Shown piece by piece: positions 34,778 to 41,168 of a stretch of DNA of 41,168 nt. Numbering within the stretch: position 1 is the stretch's first letter; each line of letters starts with the position of its first letter. The notes beneath the pieces are model-generated. The model searched no databases, was not told the DNA's origin, and was given only the letters and a program-made list of their open reading frames with translations. Position numbers and translations under genes: made by a program. This stretch comes from Nitrospiraceae bacterium (GTDB lineage Bacteria; Nitrospirota; Nitrospiria; Nitrospirales; Nitrospiraceae): assembly GCA_919902665.1 (NCBI GenBank), contig CAKKRK010000039.1, positions 1 to 41,168 of the forward strand, in the 5' to 3' direction.

Positions 34778-36820
34778 GTGAATAAGCTACAACCTATACT
34801 GACTAACTATTCCCAGTTCTACCGTCACATTATTGCCTCCTGCGTGGTGTTGATCCTCGTCCTGTCAGGTGTCGGCTGTTCGCTGCTCAAGCGAGGGAAG
34901 GAACCGGTCAGTACTCAACCGATTCCACTGACGCCGGTGATCTGGTTCTCCCCCAGTGTGACCACGGCGGAGATGCCATACCACGATGGTTGTGGCGAGG
35001 TGAGATCCTTGTCCCTGACGCATGCGCTTGTCACTTCCGTTCCGAGGAAGTTGGCGGGAGTCTTTACCGGTGTCGCGGCCCAGAGCCACGCGGATGAACC
35101 CATCGCCTCAGACGGAGTGGTTGAAGTTGGAGTGGGAGTGAGGCGGATCGAGCTCGCCGTTCCAAAGCAAACGCCTGGAACCTATCCCGCAAAGGTCACG
35201 GTGGGAATCGAAATGGTGTTTTTGGCGCGCGAGGGAACGTTGCTCTTCAATAAGAAGTTCGAAGGTACCGGCCTTGGTATGGTAATGGTCGGAGAACAGC
35301 CGTGTCAGGTGGAGGGGCTGGAGGCGATAGTTCAAGATGCCATTGACTCCGCGACCAACGGATTGGCTCAACAGATCGGGCAATCGGCGCAGATTCTAGA
35401 GTACTCTGCTCAAAGAGACACATGGGTTCCAGTAGCATCACGTCCACGCTCCTCCGTGGAGCCGTCGGCAGCGGGCCTTATCACGTCGCTCCCCACGGTG
35501 ATGGAGGCAACGGAAAAACCACCGCAGGTGGTTTCGAGTACGACAGGTAGTCCAGCGCAACTAAGTTTTCGTGCCATTATCCGAGATGAAAACGGAGACC
35601 TATTCCTTCAGCCTGACGAATCCCTCACGATCAACATTGAAGTCAAAAACGAGGGCCTGGGGGAGGCAAAAGATGTGATGGTGATAGTTGAAGGAAAAAC
35701 CGACTTAGCGGCCTTGTTTCCCTCTGAAGTCCACCTCGGCATGCTCCAATCGGGAGAGATTAAACGGACCTCGATGACACAGCGGGTGACTGCCGCTCAA
35801 GAGGCCCTCCATGGAGAATTAACGCTGAACTTGCGGACGACTAGTCCGGTGACGTCCGTTCCGCCACCCAAGGTTTTTAGTTTTGGGGTCAAACCCAGAG
35901 GCATCAACCCGGCTCTGGTTCCGAATGTCGACAACCTGCCGAATTCTCTGGCGGCGTTCCATCAGCCGAAGGCCATCATCATTTCGATCGGCATCGGGAC
36001 GTTTCGAGACGAACAGATGCCGGCGGTCAAGTATGCGCGCCACGATGCGGAAGTCATGGCTGAATATCTGCGCATCATCGGCGGTGTCCCAGGCGAGCGC
36101 ATCCGCATACTGCTCGACCGACAGGCCCTCGAACGGGACATGGAAGACGTGTTTGAGCAATGGCTGCGAAAGTGGGCGGACCGAGAGACCGTTGTGTATA
36201 TATTTTTTGCCGGGCGAGCACTCGTAGATGGCGGGACCGGTGCGATCTCGCTTGTGCCACATGATGGGACACTCTCCGAGGCGAAGCAGCAGCTATACCC
36301 ACTTGCCCGCCTTCAGGAAGCGCTCTCTCGATTGCCAATCCGGCGGGCAATTCTGATGTTTGATGTCTCGATGGACCCGTCTCCTGGCGCTGGTCTTGCC
36401 GACATCCCTTCGCCTGCCTGGGAATCCCCTGTCAGCGAGGTCCGGAAAGATGTGGAGATGTGGATGGTGGGTAATCGAAGCTTGCAAGAGGCCGATCCGT
36501 ATGACGAAGGCAAGCACGGGTTGTTTACCTATCATCTGTTAAGGGGTTTGCAAGGTCTCGCTGATGTGGATCGAGATGGAACGGTCATCGCCGGTGAACT
36601 CTGTACCTATGCTCGTGGACAGGCGGCTCTGGTGGCTCGTGAACAATTCGGGAACAAACAAGATGCGCTCTGTCTACCCGCGACTGGCCGGGGAGGCATG
36701 GTGCGAATCCATCCGCTGGCGAGAGGTCATAACCAAAAACCTGGTCCGATACAGAAGCCTCCACACCTTCCTGCTGATTCATCAGTTGCAGGCCCCAATC
36801 CGATACTGATTGGGCCATAG
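34778..36820 (+). CDS. Lipoprotein with CARDB-like and inactive caspase-like domains
   Basis: 680 residues. An export segment (about 18-33) ends at C34 (GVGC), so a lipid anchor is possible. Residues about 45-215 are an unknown beta-rich region and 268-385 resemble a CARDB/Ig-type domain (DENGDLFLQPDESLTINIEV). Residues about 395-640 are a caspase-like (C14) fold. In active members the motifs are GHG and DxC. Here they read FFAGRAL, with R480 in place of His, and MFDVSMD, with S531 in place of Cys. Both catalytic residues are lost, so it is probably a binding or scaffold protein. The GTG start has no ribosome binding site; a leaderless mRNA is possible. Target unknown. Confidence 0.8.
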   Translation: MNKLQPILTNYSQFYRHIIASCVVLILVLSGVGCSLLKRGKEPVSTQPIPLTPVIWFSPSVTTAEMPYHDGCGEVRSLSLTHALVTSVPRKLAGVFTGVAAQSHADEPIASDGVVEVGVGVRRIELAVPKQTPGTYPAKVTVGIEMVFLAREGTLLFNKKFEGTGLGMVMVGEQPCQVEGLEAIVQDAIDSATNGLAQQIGQSAQILEYSAQRDTWVPVASRPRSSVEPSAAGLITSLPTVMEATEKPPQVVSSTTGSPAQLSFRAIIRDENGDLFLQPDESLTINIEVKNEGLGEAKDVMVIVEGKTDLAALFPSEVHLGMLQSGEIKRTSMTQRVTAAQEALHGELTLNLRTTSPVTSVPPPKVFSFGVKPRGINPALVPNVDNLPNSLAAFHQPKAIIISIGIGTFRDEQMPAVKYARHDAEVMAEYLRIIGGVPGERIRILLDRQALERDMEDVFEQWLRKWADRETVVYIFFAGRALVDGGTGAISLVPHDGTLSEAKQQLYPLARLQEALSRLPIRRAILMFDVSMDPSPGAGLADIPSPAWESPVSEVRKDVEMWMVGNRSLQEADPYDEGKHGLFTYHLLRGLQGLADVDRDGTVIAGELCTYARGQAALVAREQFGNKQDALCLPATGRGGMVRIHPLARGHNQKPGPIQKPPHLPADSSVAGPNPILIGP

Positions 36821-36847
36821 GAATATTGGGTGAGCTAATCTACTTTA

Positions 36848-36876
36848 TTGACAGGCTCGCCGGTGGCCGTTATCAT
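36848..36876 (+). promoter_or_regulatory. Strong sigma70-like promoter of tRNA-Thr
   Basis: Perfect TTGACA at 36848-36853, a 17-base spacer, then TATCAT at 36871-36876 (5 of 6). The tRNA begins 42 bases downstream. Confidence 0.8.
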
Positions 36877-36917
36877 GCCGGACTGAGATTCAGTCCCCCC
36901 GTCTGTCTCACCCAGGT

Positions 36918-36993
36918 GCCGGCGTAGCTCAGTTGGTAGAGCAGCTGTTTCGTAAACAGCAGGTCGCCCGTTCAATCCGGGTCGCCGGCTCCA
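36918..36993 (+). tRNA. tRNA-Thr (CGT), CCA encoded
   Basis: The acceptor GCCGGCG/CGCCGGC and D-stem GCTC/GAGC are complete. The anticodon stem GCTGT/ACAGC encloses TTCGTAA with anticodon CGT, reading ACG. The T-stem is GCCCG/CGGGT with one G-T pair and loop TTCAATC. Discriminator T and encoded CCA at 36991-36993. Confidence 0.98.
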
Positions 36994-37358
36994 CACCGTA
37001 TTTCGTACCCTCCTGCCGATTCTTCTTCGTCGTATCGTCATTGACGGTGGGGAATAAACATCTCCCATGGTTCTCATTTGATCTGAAATGAGTTGCCGGT
37101 GCCGTGCGTAGGGTATTTCCCTCTGCAGCAAGTCGCAACGATGAAGCTAGGGAGGAATGTGGAGCGAGTGGTCTCCACATTCTTGGAGAAGAAGGGACTG
37201 CTTTGGCCAGTAAGACCCAACAAACCGAAGGAACCACCCCTCTAGGGTGGTGGAGGCCTATCCGGGGAGTGCGAGCCGATCATTGCGAGACGATTACTCG
37301 TCTGATGCCATTGATCAGGAAATAGATCGTCAGCAATGAACGGATCGCACGAGTGAAG
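36994..37358. other. Non-coding stretch with two strong hairpins after tRNA-Thr
   Basis: No gene is supported. Two perfect inverted repeats stand out: AATGTGGAG/CTCCACATT at 37156-37181 (9 bp, 8-base loop) and ACCACCC/GGGTGGT at 37233-37251 (7 bp, 5-base loop). Neither is followed by a T-run, so they are not ordinary terminators. They may belong to a structured RNA. Confidence 0.45.
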
Positions 37359-37442
37359 CTACTTGCCCTTCAGATATACGATCACACCGCCGATCCCGAG
37401 CGCAATAATTACAGCAAAAAAAGTGATGGTATTGACGTCCAT
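37359..37442 (-). CDS. 27-residue single-helix membrane peptide
   Basis: The frame reads MDVNTITFFAVIIALGIGGV then IVYLKGK. AAGGAG stands 7 bases before the ATG. One hydrophobic helix (about residues 5-24) is followed by a short basic end, giving an N-out, C-in peptide by the positive-inside rule. Its size and shape match small accessory subunits of respiratory or photosynthetic complexes (CydX-, CcoQ- or PetN-like), but nothing nearby proves a partner. First of the minus-strand small genes counted from the left. Confidence 0.65.
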   Translation of the reverse strand: MDVNTITFFAVIIALGIGGVIVYLKGK

Positions 37443-37611
37443 GATTTCTCCTTATCATTTAGTTGGATAGTTATCTCATCGACATGCTGACTCCTTAGGG
37501 AGCAACCTGTCCGTACTGAGTCAGGTACTAGTTCAGAACATACGGCCTCGATTCAGTGAGCTACGGGCAGCAGGCATCCACGAGGAAATCATGCCACGTG
37601 CAGACTGTCCA

Positions 37612-37800
37612 TTAATAGAGCGGATCTTGAGGCCCCCATTGTAAGCCCGCGAGGTCAGGGTCTTCACCATCTTGCTCCGGACGGTCGACTTTGGCGGCCT
37701 TCCGTTGCACACGGCGCTCTTCCTTGTCCCGTTGCTTCTGCAGACGCGCTTTCTCACGGTCCCGCTTAGCGGGTGTGGTTTTGCCTGTTCCTCCGATGAT
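37612..37800 (-). CDS. Small basic protein with apparent ATC start
   Basis: A 62-codon frame: an IIGGTGKTTPAKRDREKARL-type basic N-terminus, then a Lys/Arg/Gln-rich helix and an acidic, aromatic end (GEDPDLAGLQWGPQDPLY). An in-frame TGA lies four codons upstream of the first ATC, and no ATG, GTG or TTG lies between that TGA and the basic region. AAGGAGG stands directly in front of two consecutive ATC codons (37800-37795). Either ATC is a rare natural start, or a start codon was lost by mutation or a base-calling error. The balanced composition suggests a real nucleic-acid-binding-type small protein. Family not named. Confidence 0.5.
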   Translation of the reverse strand: MIGGTGKTTPAKRDREKARLQKQRDKEERRVQRKAAKVDRPEQDGEDPDLAGLQWGPQDPLY

Positions 37801-37834
37801 GGCCTCCTTTCAGGCGCGACACGCCTAGATCAAG

Positions 37835-38104
37835 CTATTGCGAGGTGGTACCACGCTTGCGGGGAGCCGCCGACGCCTTGGATCCAGGCTTTTGGCGTCC
37901 CTCTTTCTCGCGAGAGCGAGAGAGTGTATCAGCGCTCAATCCCTGACTTGCGGCTGAAGTGATTTGGCGACGAATATCCTCGATCGACGGTGTCAATGAC
38001 GACTGAGTAGGATCTTGAAGTCCCAGCATCTCCCAACGGACCTTGGTTCGAAGAATAGCTCGCTTCCGCCGGTGCGGGGCTTTGGTCCCCCATGATGTAT
38101 TCAT
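37835..38104 (-). CDS. Unknown basic protein, 89 aa
   Basis: Starts MNTSWGTKAPHRRKRAI and is rich in Arg, Lys and Ser; the end is probably disordered (REKEGRQKPGSKASAAPRKR). No signal peptide, membrane helix or recognised motif. GGAG lies 5 bases before the ATG. It sits 34 bases upstream of the ATC-start gene and 61 bases downstream of the 128-aa gene on the same strand, so the three could be one operon. Confidence 0.55.
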   Translation of the reverse strand: MNTSWGTKAPHRRKRAILRTKVRWEMLGLQDPTQSSLTPSIEDIRRQITSAASQGLSADTLSRSREKEGRQKPGSKASAAPRKRGTTSQ

Positions 38105-38165
38105 TGCTTCTCCATCGTCTAAGATTGAAACCTATGAAATGGGCAGTAGGATATCCATCTTTCAC

Positions 38166-38552
38166 TCACTGCGACTTCTCGATAGACGCAGGTACTTTAG
38201 ACGCAGGCACTTTGCCTCCAGTCGTCACGAACCGATCTTCCGGAAAAACCGCTCGGAGCCGGTCGGTCACCGACCGGCGATAAAGTTCGGATTCACGAGC
38301 GAGGAGAACCATATTTTTGTTGTCAACCAGAATATTGAGGTGATCCTCCGTGACGAGCAGTCGTGTACTGTCGCCCACATTCACGCGATACTGAGTTTTC
38401 CCGTCCGGGTTACGTTCCGATCCAGAGACGATCTCCGTTAAGCCGTCAATGACCCCATCATAGGCCTCCGAACGATGACGTACTTTCGTACCGTCCGGGA
38501 TGCGGACCCAGCGCTCAACGGATGGCTGTTGATTCGTTTTAGTGGTACTCAT
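38166..38552 (-). CDS. Unknown 128-aa soluble protein
   Basis: The N-terminal half (WVRIPDGTKVRHRSEAYDG, then DGKTQYRVNVG) resembles a small SH3-like beta barrel. The second half includes LLARESELYRRSVTDRLRAVF, a probable helix. No signal peptide. The ATG lacks a ribosome binding site but overlaps the stop of a 10-codon leader cistron in the arrangement ATGA. Near the C-terminus a short repeat KVPASKVPAS is visible. The function is unknown. Confidence 0.7.
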   Translation of the reverse strand: MSTTKTNQQPSVERWVRIPDGTKVRHRSEAYDGVIDGLTEIVSGSERNPDGKTQYRVNVGDSTRLLVTEDHLNILVDNKNMVLLARESELYRRSVTDRLRAVFPEDRFVTTGGKVPASKVPASIEKSQ

Positions 38553-38581
38553 GGACGATCACTTTGATTGTGGGTATTCAT
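38549..38581 (-). CDS. 10-codon leader cistron coupled to the 128-aa gene
   Basis: AGGAG stands about 9 bases before an ATG that opens MNTHNQSDRP. Its TGA overlaps the next ATG by four bases (ATGA). Ribosomes loaded here should deliver translation to the gene at 38552. Same arrangement as the leader of shc. Confidence 0.4.
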   Translation of the reverse strand: MNTHNQSDRP

Positions 38582-39124
38582 CTGTGTCTTCTCCTAGATG
38601 CGAGGGCACGAGGTTGCTCAAGTAGGGCTTGTCTAGCCTGCACCGATCCCCAGTTCTTCATATGACAGTGGAGGGTCGTGACGACGTCGATGCCGGATCC
38701 TCCGTCGCGTCCACTCATGACTTGAACACAAAGGTCGTTGTCCGACAAACTCGCCATAGACTGATCAATACAATCGCGCAGAAACGAAACAGGGAGGGAG
38801 GAGCGCGAGGTTCAAGACTCCTATAGCCGTACTCTACCATATGCCGATCTAGATTGCGAATCCTATCGCCCCGCCCTGTGCTTCGTTGCTGAACCTTATC
38901 GGATGCTGGTTCGCTCTGCTGACTAAGGATTAAATCGGGACGCGGTTGCCATCAAGGTCCACCTTGGCGCACGATCAATGAGCACCCTAAGCCGTTGGTG
39001 TGGACCAGGATCGCTGGCGAGAGTCTGCTTAGCCTTGTGCACTGTTGTGCATGTATGCCTGACTTGTGTTCATGCCAGATGGCTCGTGTGAACGCGTTCT
39101 CTCATGCTTAATGAAGAGGATAGG
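38582..39124. other. Intergenic region
   Basis: No gene with a start signal is seen. A plus-strand frame at 38629-38826 lacks a ribosome binding site. Small dyads (CAAGG/CCTTG near 38956, TGCAC/GTGCA near 39040) are too short to interpret. Confidence 0.5.
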
Positions 39125-39421
39125 TCACGAGCGCTCTGACGATTGTGGTCCATGCCAGATTAAGTACGGCGGTTTCTTCATGGACTCGGCTGCACGAGGG
39201 TAGAGCCGGAGGGTGTAACTATAGGCCTGTTCTTGGGCTGTCAAGCAGGTGGGTGCGGAGAGAAAGTGGCTGGCAATGTTGCGGAAGGCTGTGCGATCCC
39301 CCTCCTCTAGGACGGTATAGACTGAGCACGAGAAGTGACCTTCCTTTGAACATTCCGTGCTGATTGCCAAATATGACCCATCAGAAAACGTCATCAGGGG
39401 CTGTAGATTCAGACGGCTCAT
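39125..39421 (-). CDS. Unknown 98-aa protein
   Basis: No family recognised. AAGGAG lies 7 bases before the ATG, which supports the gene. The sequence has a beta-rich first half (DGSYLAISTECSKEGHFSCS) and a helical middle (FRNIASHFLSAP). Three cysteines, no CxxC. Length and composition suit a small cytoplasmic domain. A structured element lies about 70-160 bases upstream. Confidence 0.6.
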   Translation of the reverse strand: MSRLNLQPLMTFSDGSYLAISTECSKEGHFSCSVYTVLEEGDRTAFRNIASHFLSAPTCLTAQEQAYSYTLRLYPRAAESMKKPPYLIWHGPQSSERS

Positions 39422-39818
39422 CGGGACTCCTTCCGGTTCACTGCAAGGGCAGGGAGTACTGGGATGTGGGAGTACGGACCTGCGTCAGTTAGGAATAACC
39501 GCACACGTGCGGCCGGTCGTAAGAATACGACAGAAATGGTTACCGCTAACCAGCTAGCGGATAGGTAATAGTATTCCTACGCCAGGGTATCGATCGCGCG
39601 AATGCAGTCTGAGCAAGGGAGGCGCGAAGAATGAGATGCATGTCAATGGTACCATAATAAGAACTACTATAGCGAATCGGAACGCATTGGGCGCACATCG
39701 AGAGCGACAGACCGGGGGTATGAAGTGGATGGGGAATGTCTGAGAGAAAGAAATTCAGCGGATGGATTCATGGCCTACACTGATTGGGTGAGAGCGAATC
39801 CGCGTGAAAATGGGATAG
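39422..39818. other. Intergenic region between two minus-strand genes
   Basis: No gene is seen. The left part carries the folded element at 39490-39579. The right part, 39580-39818, shows nothing I can interpret beyond an AAGGGAGG followed by a seven-codon frame on the plus strand. Confidence 0.5.
39490..39579. promoter_or_regulatory. Compact multi-hairpin element
   Basis: A perfect 8-bp outer stem (TAGGAATA at 39490-39497 with TATTCCTA at 39572-39579) encloses three hairpins: CCGCA/TGCGG (39499-39512), GTCGT/ACGAC (39516-39531) and CCGCTA/TAGCGG (39543-39560). GGTTA/TAACC (39539-39551) competes with the third. As DNA it is symmetrical, so either strand could fold. On the minus strand it lies in the presumed leader of the 98-aa gene. 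The arms do not fit tRNA rules (no GTTCRA loop). Confidence 0.45.
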
Positions 39819-40538
39819 TTACTGAGCCCGGAGGTAGGTGAGAATGGCTTCGACACGGCCACCGACGGAGAGCTTTTGATAGATATGATGCAAGTGTGTT
39901 TTGACGGTCTCGACTGAGACACAGAGCTGGTCGGCCATTTCCTTGTTACTTCGGCCGGCTGCGGCGCATGCCAGTATCTCTTGTTCTCGCTCAGTTAGGC
40001 TGGCGATCAAGATGCCGCGTTCAGCATGAGGATGTTTGACGGCACCGGGAACGGCTCGCACGACACGGTCAGGCATCATGGGCGATACGGGCTGCTCTCC
40101 GTGAGCGGCAGCCCTAATAATGCAGAGGAAGTCCGTCCAGTCGGTATCCTTGAGGATGTAGCCAAACGCTCCCGCTTGCATAGCTCCCACTATCCGGGCG
40201 TCTTCATCGTACCGGGCTAACAGCAGGATTCTGGTATTTGGCAAGTGGTGATGGATGCGTTTTGCCACCGACTCCACGTCGAGATCTGGCATATCGACGT
40301 CAAGGAGGGCGATATCGGGTTTATGCTCCAGTGCTAAGCGATAAGCCTCATGCCCATCCGTCGCCTCAATCACACTGGCGACATCTTGCTCTCGCTCCAG
40401 AAGGAGTCGCAGGCTTTGTCTGATCAGTCGTTGAGTTTCAGCGATGAGCAGTCGGATGGACCTCGGGTGTACTTCACGATCGATACGAGATCTGGTGTTT
40501 CTTTGGCGGCGAAGAAGCGCCTTCATTTCGCCTGGCAT
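39819..40538 (-). CDS. LuxR/NarL-type response regulator with degenerate receiver
   Basis: 239 residues. The receiver domain (about 28-145) keeps the phospho-acceptor D80 (LLDVDMP) and K130 (YILKD). The usual acidic pair is E34-T35 (LIAETQR) and the switch Thr/Ser is A108 (LLLARYDED). The C-terminal LuxR-type helix-turn-helix (about 177-232: LTEREQEILACAAAGRSNKE, VSVETVKTHLHHIYQKL) is normal. It should bind DNA as a dimer, perhaps with weak or no phosphorylation. Twenty-seven extra basic residues precede the domain; ATG 40526 is an alternative start. No histidine kinase is seen nearby. A 34-residue cistron lies 16 bases upstream. Confidence 0.9.
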   Translation of the reverse strand: MPGEMKALLRRQRNTRSRIDREVHPRSIRLLIAETQRLIRQSLRLLLEREQDVASVIEATDGHEAYRLALEHKPDIALLDVDMPDLDVESVAKRIHHHLPNTRILLLARYDEDARIVGAMQAGAFGYILKDTDWTDFLCIIRAAAHGEQPVSPMMPDRVVRAVPGAVKHPHAERGILIASLTEREQEILACAAAGRSNKEMADQLCVSVETVKTHLHHIYQKLSVGGRVEAILTYLRAQ

Positions 40539-40554
40539 AGGAGTGGCCTCGCGG

Positions 40555-40659
40555 CTACTTCATGGTTTGCCGCCTCGCTTCCGAGTTAACTCGCCTCTTG
40601 TCCCGCAAGTACTTCACGTGACCCACAAGGATATCGATGGTGTTGTAACGGTAGGACAT
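40555..40659 (-). CDS. 34-residue basic peptide upstream of the response regulator
   Basis: Starts MSYRYNTIDILVGHVKYLRD and ends in a basic segment (KRRVNSEARRQTMK). A perfect AAGGAGGT lies 4 bases before the ATG, the best ribosome binding site in this part of the window. The stop is 16 bases before the regulator's ATG, so the two are probably co-transcribed. It is too short for usual gene prediction. Could be a real peptide or a translational leader. Confidence 0.5.
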   Translation of the reverse strand: MSYRYNTIDILVGHVKYLRDKRRVNSEARRQTMK

Positions 40660-40901
40660 AACGACCTCCTTGCCATAGCAGATAATCGCAGGCATGCGAT
40701 GTCACATCGGAAAGAAATAGGGTCGTGGGGCTCACACGCCCGATGACAGTGCGTGAGAAGAGACTCGTGAGGCGAGTGGCAAGGGACGAACTGAAGAAGA
40801 GGACATGCGTGCCCTCTCCATATTAATCGGATTTCACGTCGACGGAAGATCATAACGTACCACCTCCAAAACGAAGGCGGTCGGGGAGTGCAGCACTCAC
40901 C

Positions 40902-41102
40902 CTACGCCCTGATGAGAGCCTGGTCAAGGCTAGGTGCTTCCCGTCTTTGTCTCCGTTGACAGAGCCTGAGTCTGTCTTGTAAGTTATTAAGATGACGTAC
41001 TAAGCCATCGCTGACTATCTTATCCCTCGCGCGATTCCTTCCCATGCCGTTCGTGCGCGTCTGATTCCCCGGTCGTCGCCGCTTCTGCGCCTGAGTTTCC
41101 AT
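40902..41102 (-). CDS. Possible small basic protein, 66 aa
   Basis: METQAQKRRRPGNQTRTNGM begins a strongly basic frame that ends SLDQALIRA. Only an AGAGAG-type ribosome binding site. A short hairpin GAGTG/CACTC at 40886-40898 follows the stop on this strand. Supported weakly; it may be spurious. Confidence 0.3.
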   Translation of the reverse strand: METQAQKRRRPGNQTRTNGMGRNRARDKIVSDGLVRHLNNLQDRLRLCQRRQRREAPSLDQALIRA

Positions 41103-41168
41103 AGTCGTCTCTCTGCCCAGCACGCCGGAGGCGTCTTGCCGTCGAGAGGAGTGGAGACCTCATCTTCT

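Noticed and set aside
39490..39579. Folded element read as a tRNA
   Set aside because: The outer stem and three arms mimic a cloverleaf, but there is no T-loop GTTCRA, no proper 7-base anticodon loop and no CCA.
1..41168. CRISPR arrays, insertion sequences, prophage genes
   Set aside because: No regularly spaced repeats, transposase motifs or phage structural genes were seen on either strand.

Overview
The window looks like a chromosomal segment of a Nitrospira-type bacterium (phylum Nitrospirota). It carries complete hopanoid and MEP-isoprenoid genes. It also carries a large respiratory cluster that combines a Rieske/cytochrome b core, two cytochrome bd-like membrane proteins, several mono- or diheme c-type cytochromes and an ethylbenzene-dehydrogenase-gamma-like haem protein. 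That combination is what I associate with nitrite-oxidising Nitrospira. The assignment rests on gene content, not on a database search. I see no phage, insertion sequence or CRISPR array.

Layout. 1-6.5 kb: an unknown protein on the minus strand, then ispH, smc and a small membrane protein on the plus strand. 7-14.2 kb: a lipid block starting from a good sigma70-like promoter. It runs shc (squalene-hopene cyclase), an hpnG-type nucleosidase/phosphorylase, mlaE-mlaF-mlaD-mlaC (ABC/MCE lipid transport) and a BamA/TamA-like outer-membrane barrel. 14.4-19 kb: dxs, ispG and a GT87-type membrane glycosyltransferase. 19.1-21.9 kb: tRNA-Cys, hpnH (radical SAM adenosylhopane synthase) and two unknown proteins, closed by a strong terminator. 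IspH, Dxs and IspG supply isoprenoid units, Shc, HpnG and HpnH make and extend hopanoids, and the Mla set plus barrel may move lipid, possibly hopanoid, between the membranes.

22-33.8 kb: the respiratory cluster, all on the plus strand with short gaps or overlaps. Order: lipoprotein cytochrome c, bd-like protein 1, membrane cytochrome c, PRC-barrel/Rieske fusion, cytochrome b, unknown membrane protein, bd-like protein 2, two membrane cytochromes c, haem-binding gamma-like subunit, diheme cytochrome c with a coiled-coil linker. It reads as an expanded quinol/cytochrome c oxidoreductase whose two bd-like modules look like ancient duplicates.

33.8-37 kb: a convergent ubiA-family prenyltransferase, a lipoprotein with an inactive caspase fold (both catalytic residues replaced), and tRNA-Thr(CGU). 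37.3-41.2 kb: small minus-strand genes, several too short for usual gene callers: a 27-residue membrane peptide, a basic protein whose only sensible start is ATC, a 10-codon leader peptide coupled to its downstream gene, and a 34-residue peptide just upstream of a LuxR-type response regulator with a degenerate acidic pocket. A compact multi-hairpin element lies at 39490-39579.

The best candidates for something undescribed are the bd-like/Rieske-b/multi-cytochrome complex, the PRC-barrel-Rieske fusion with an internal Tat motif, the pseudocaspase lipoprotein, and the recurrent short leader cistrons.
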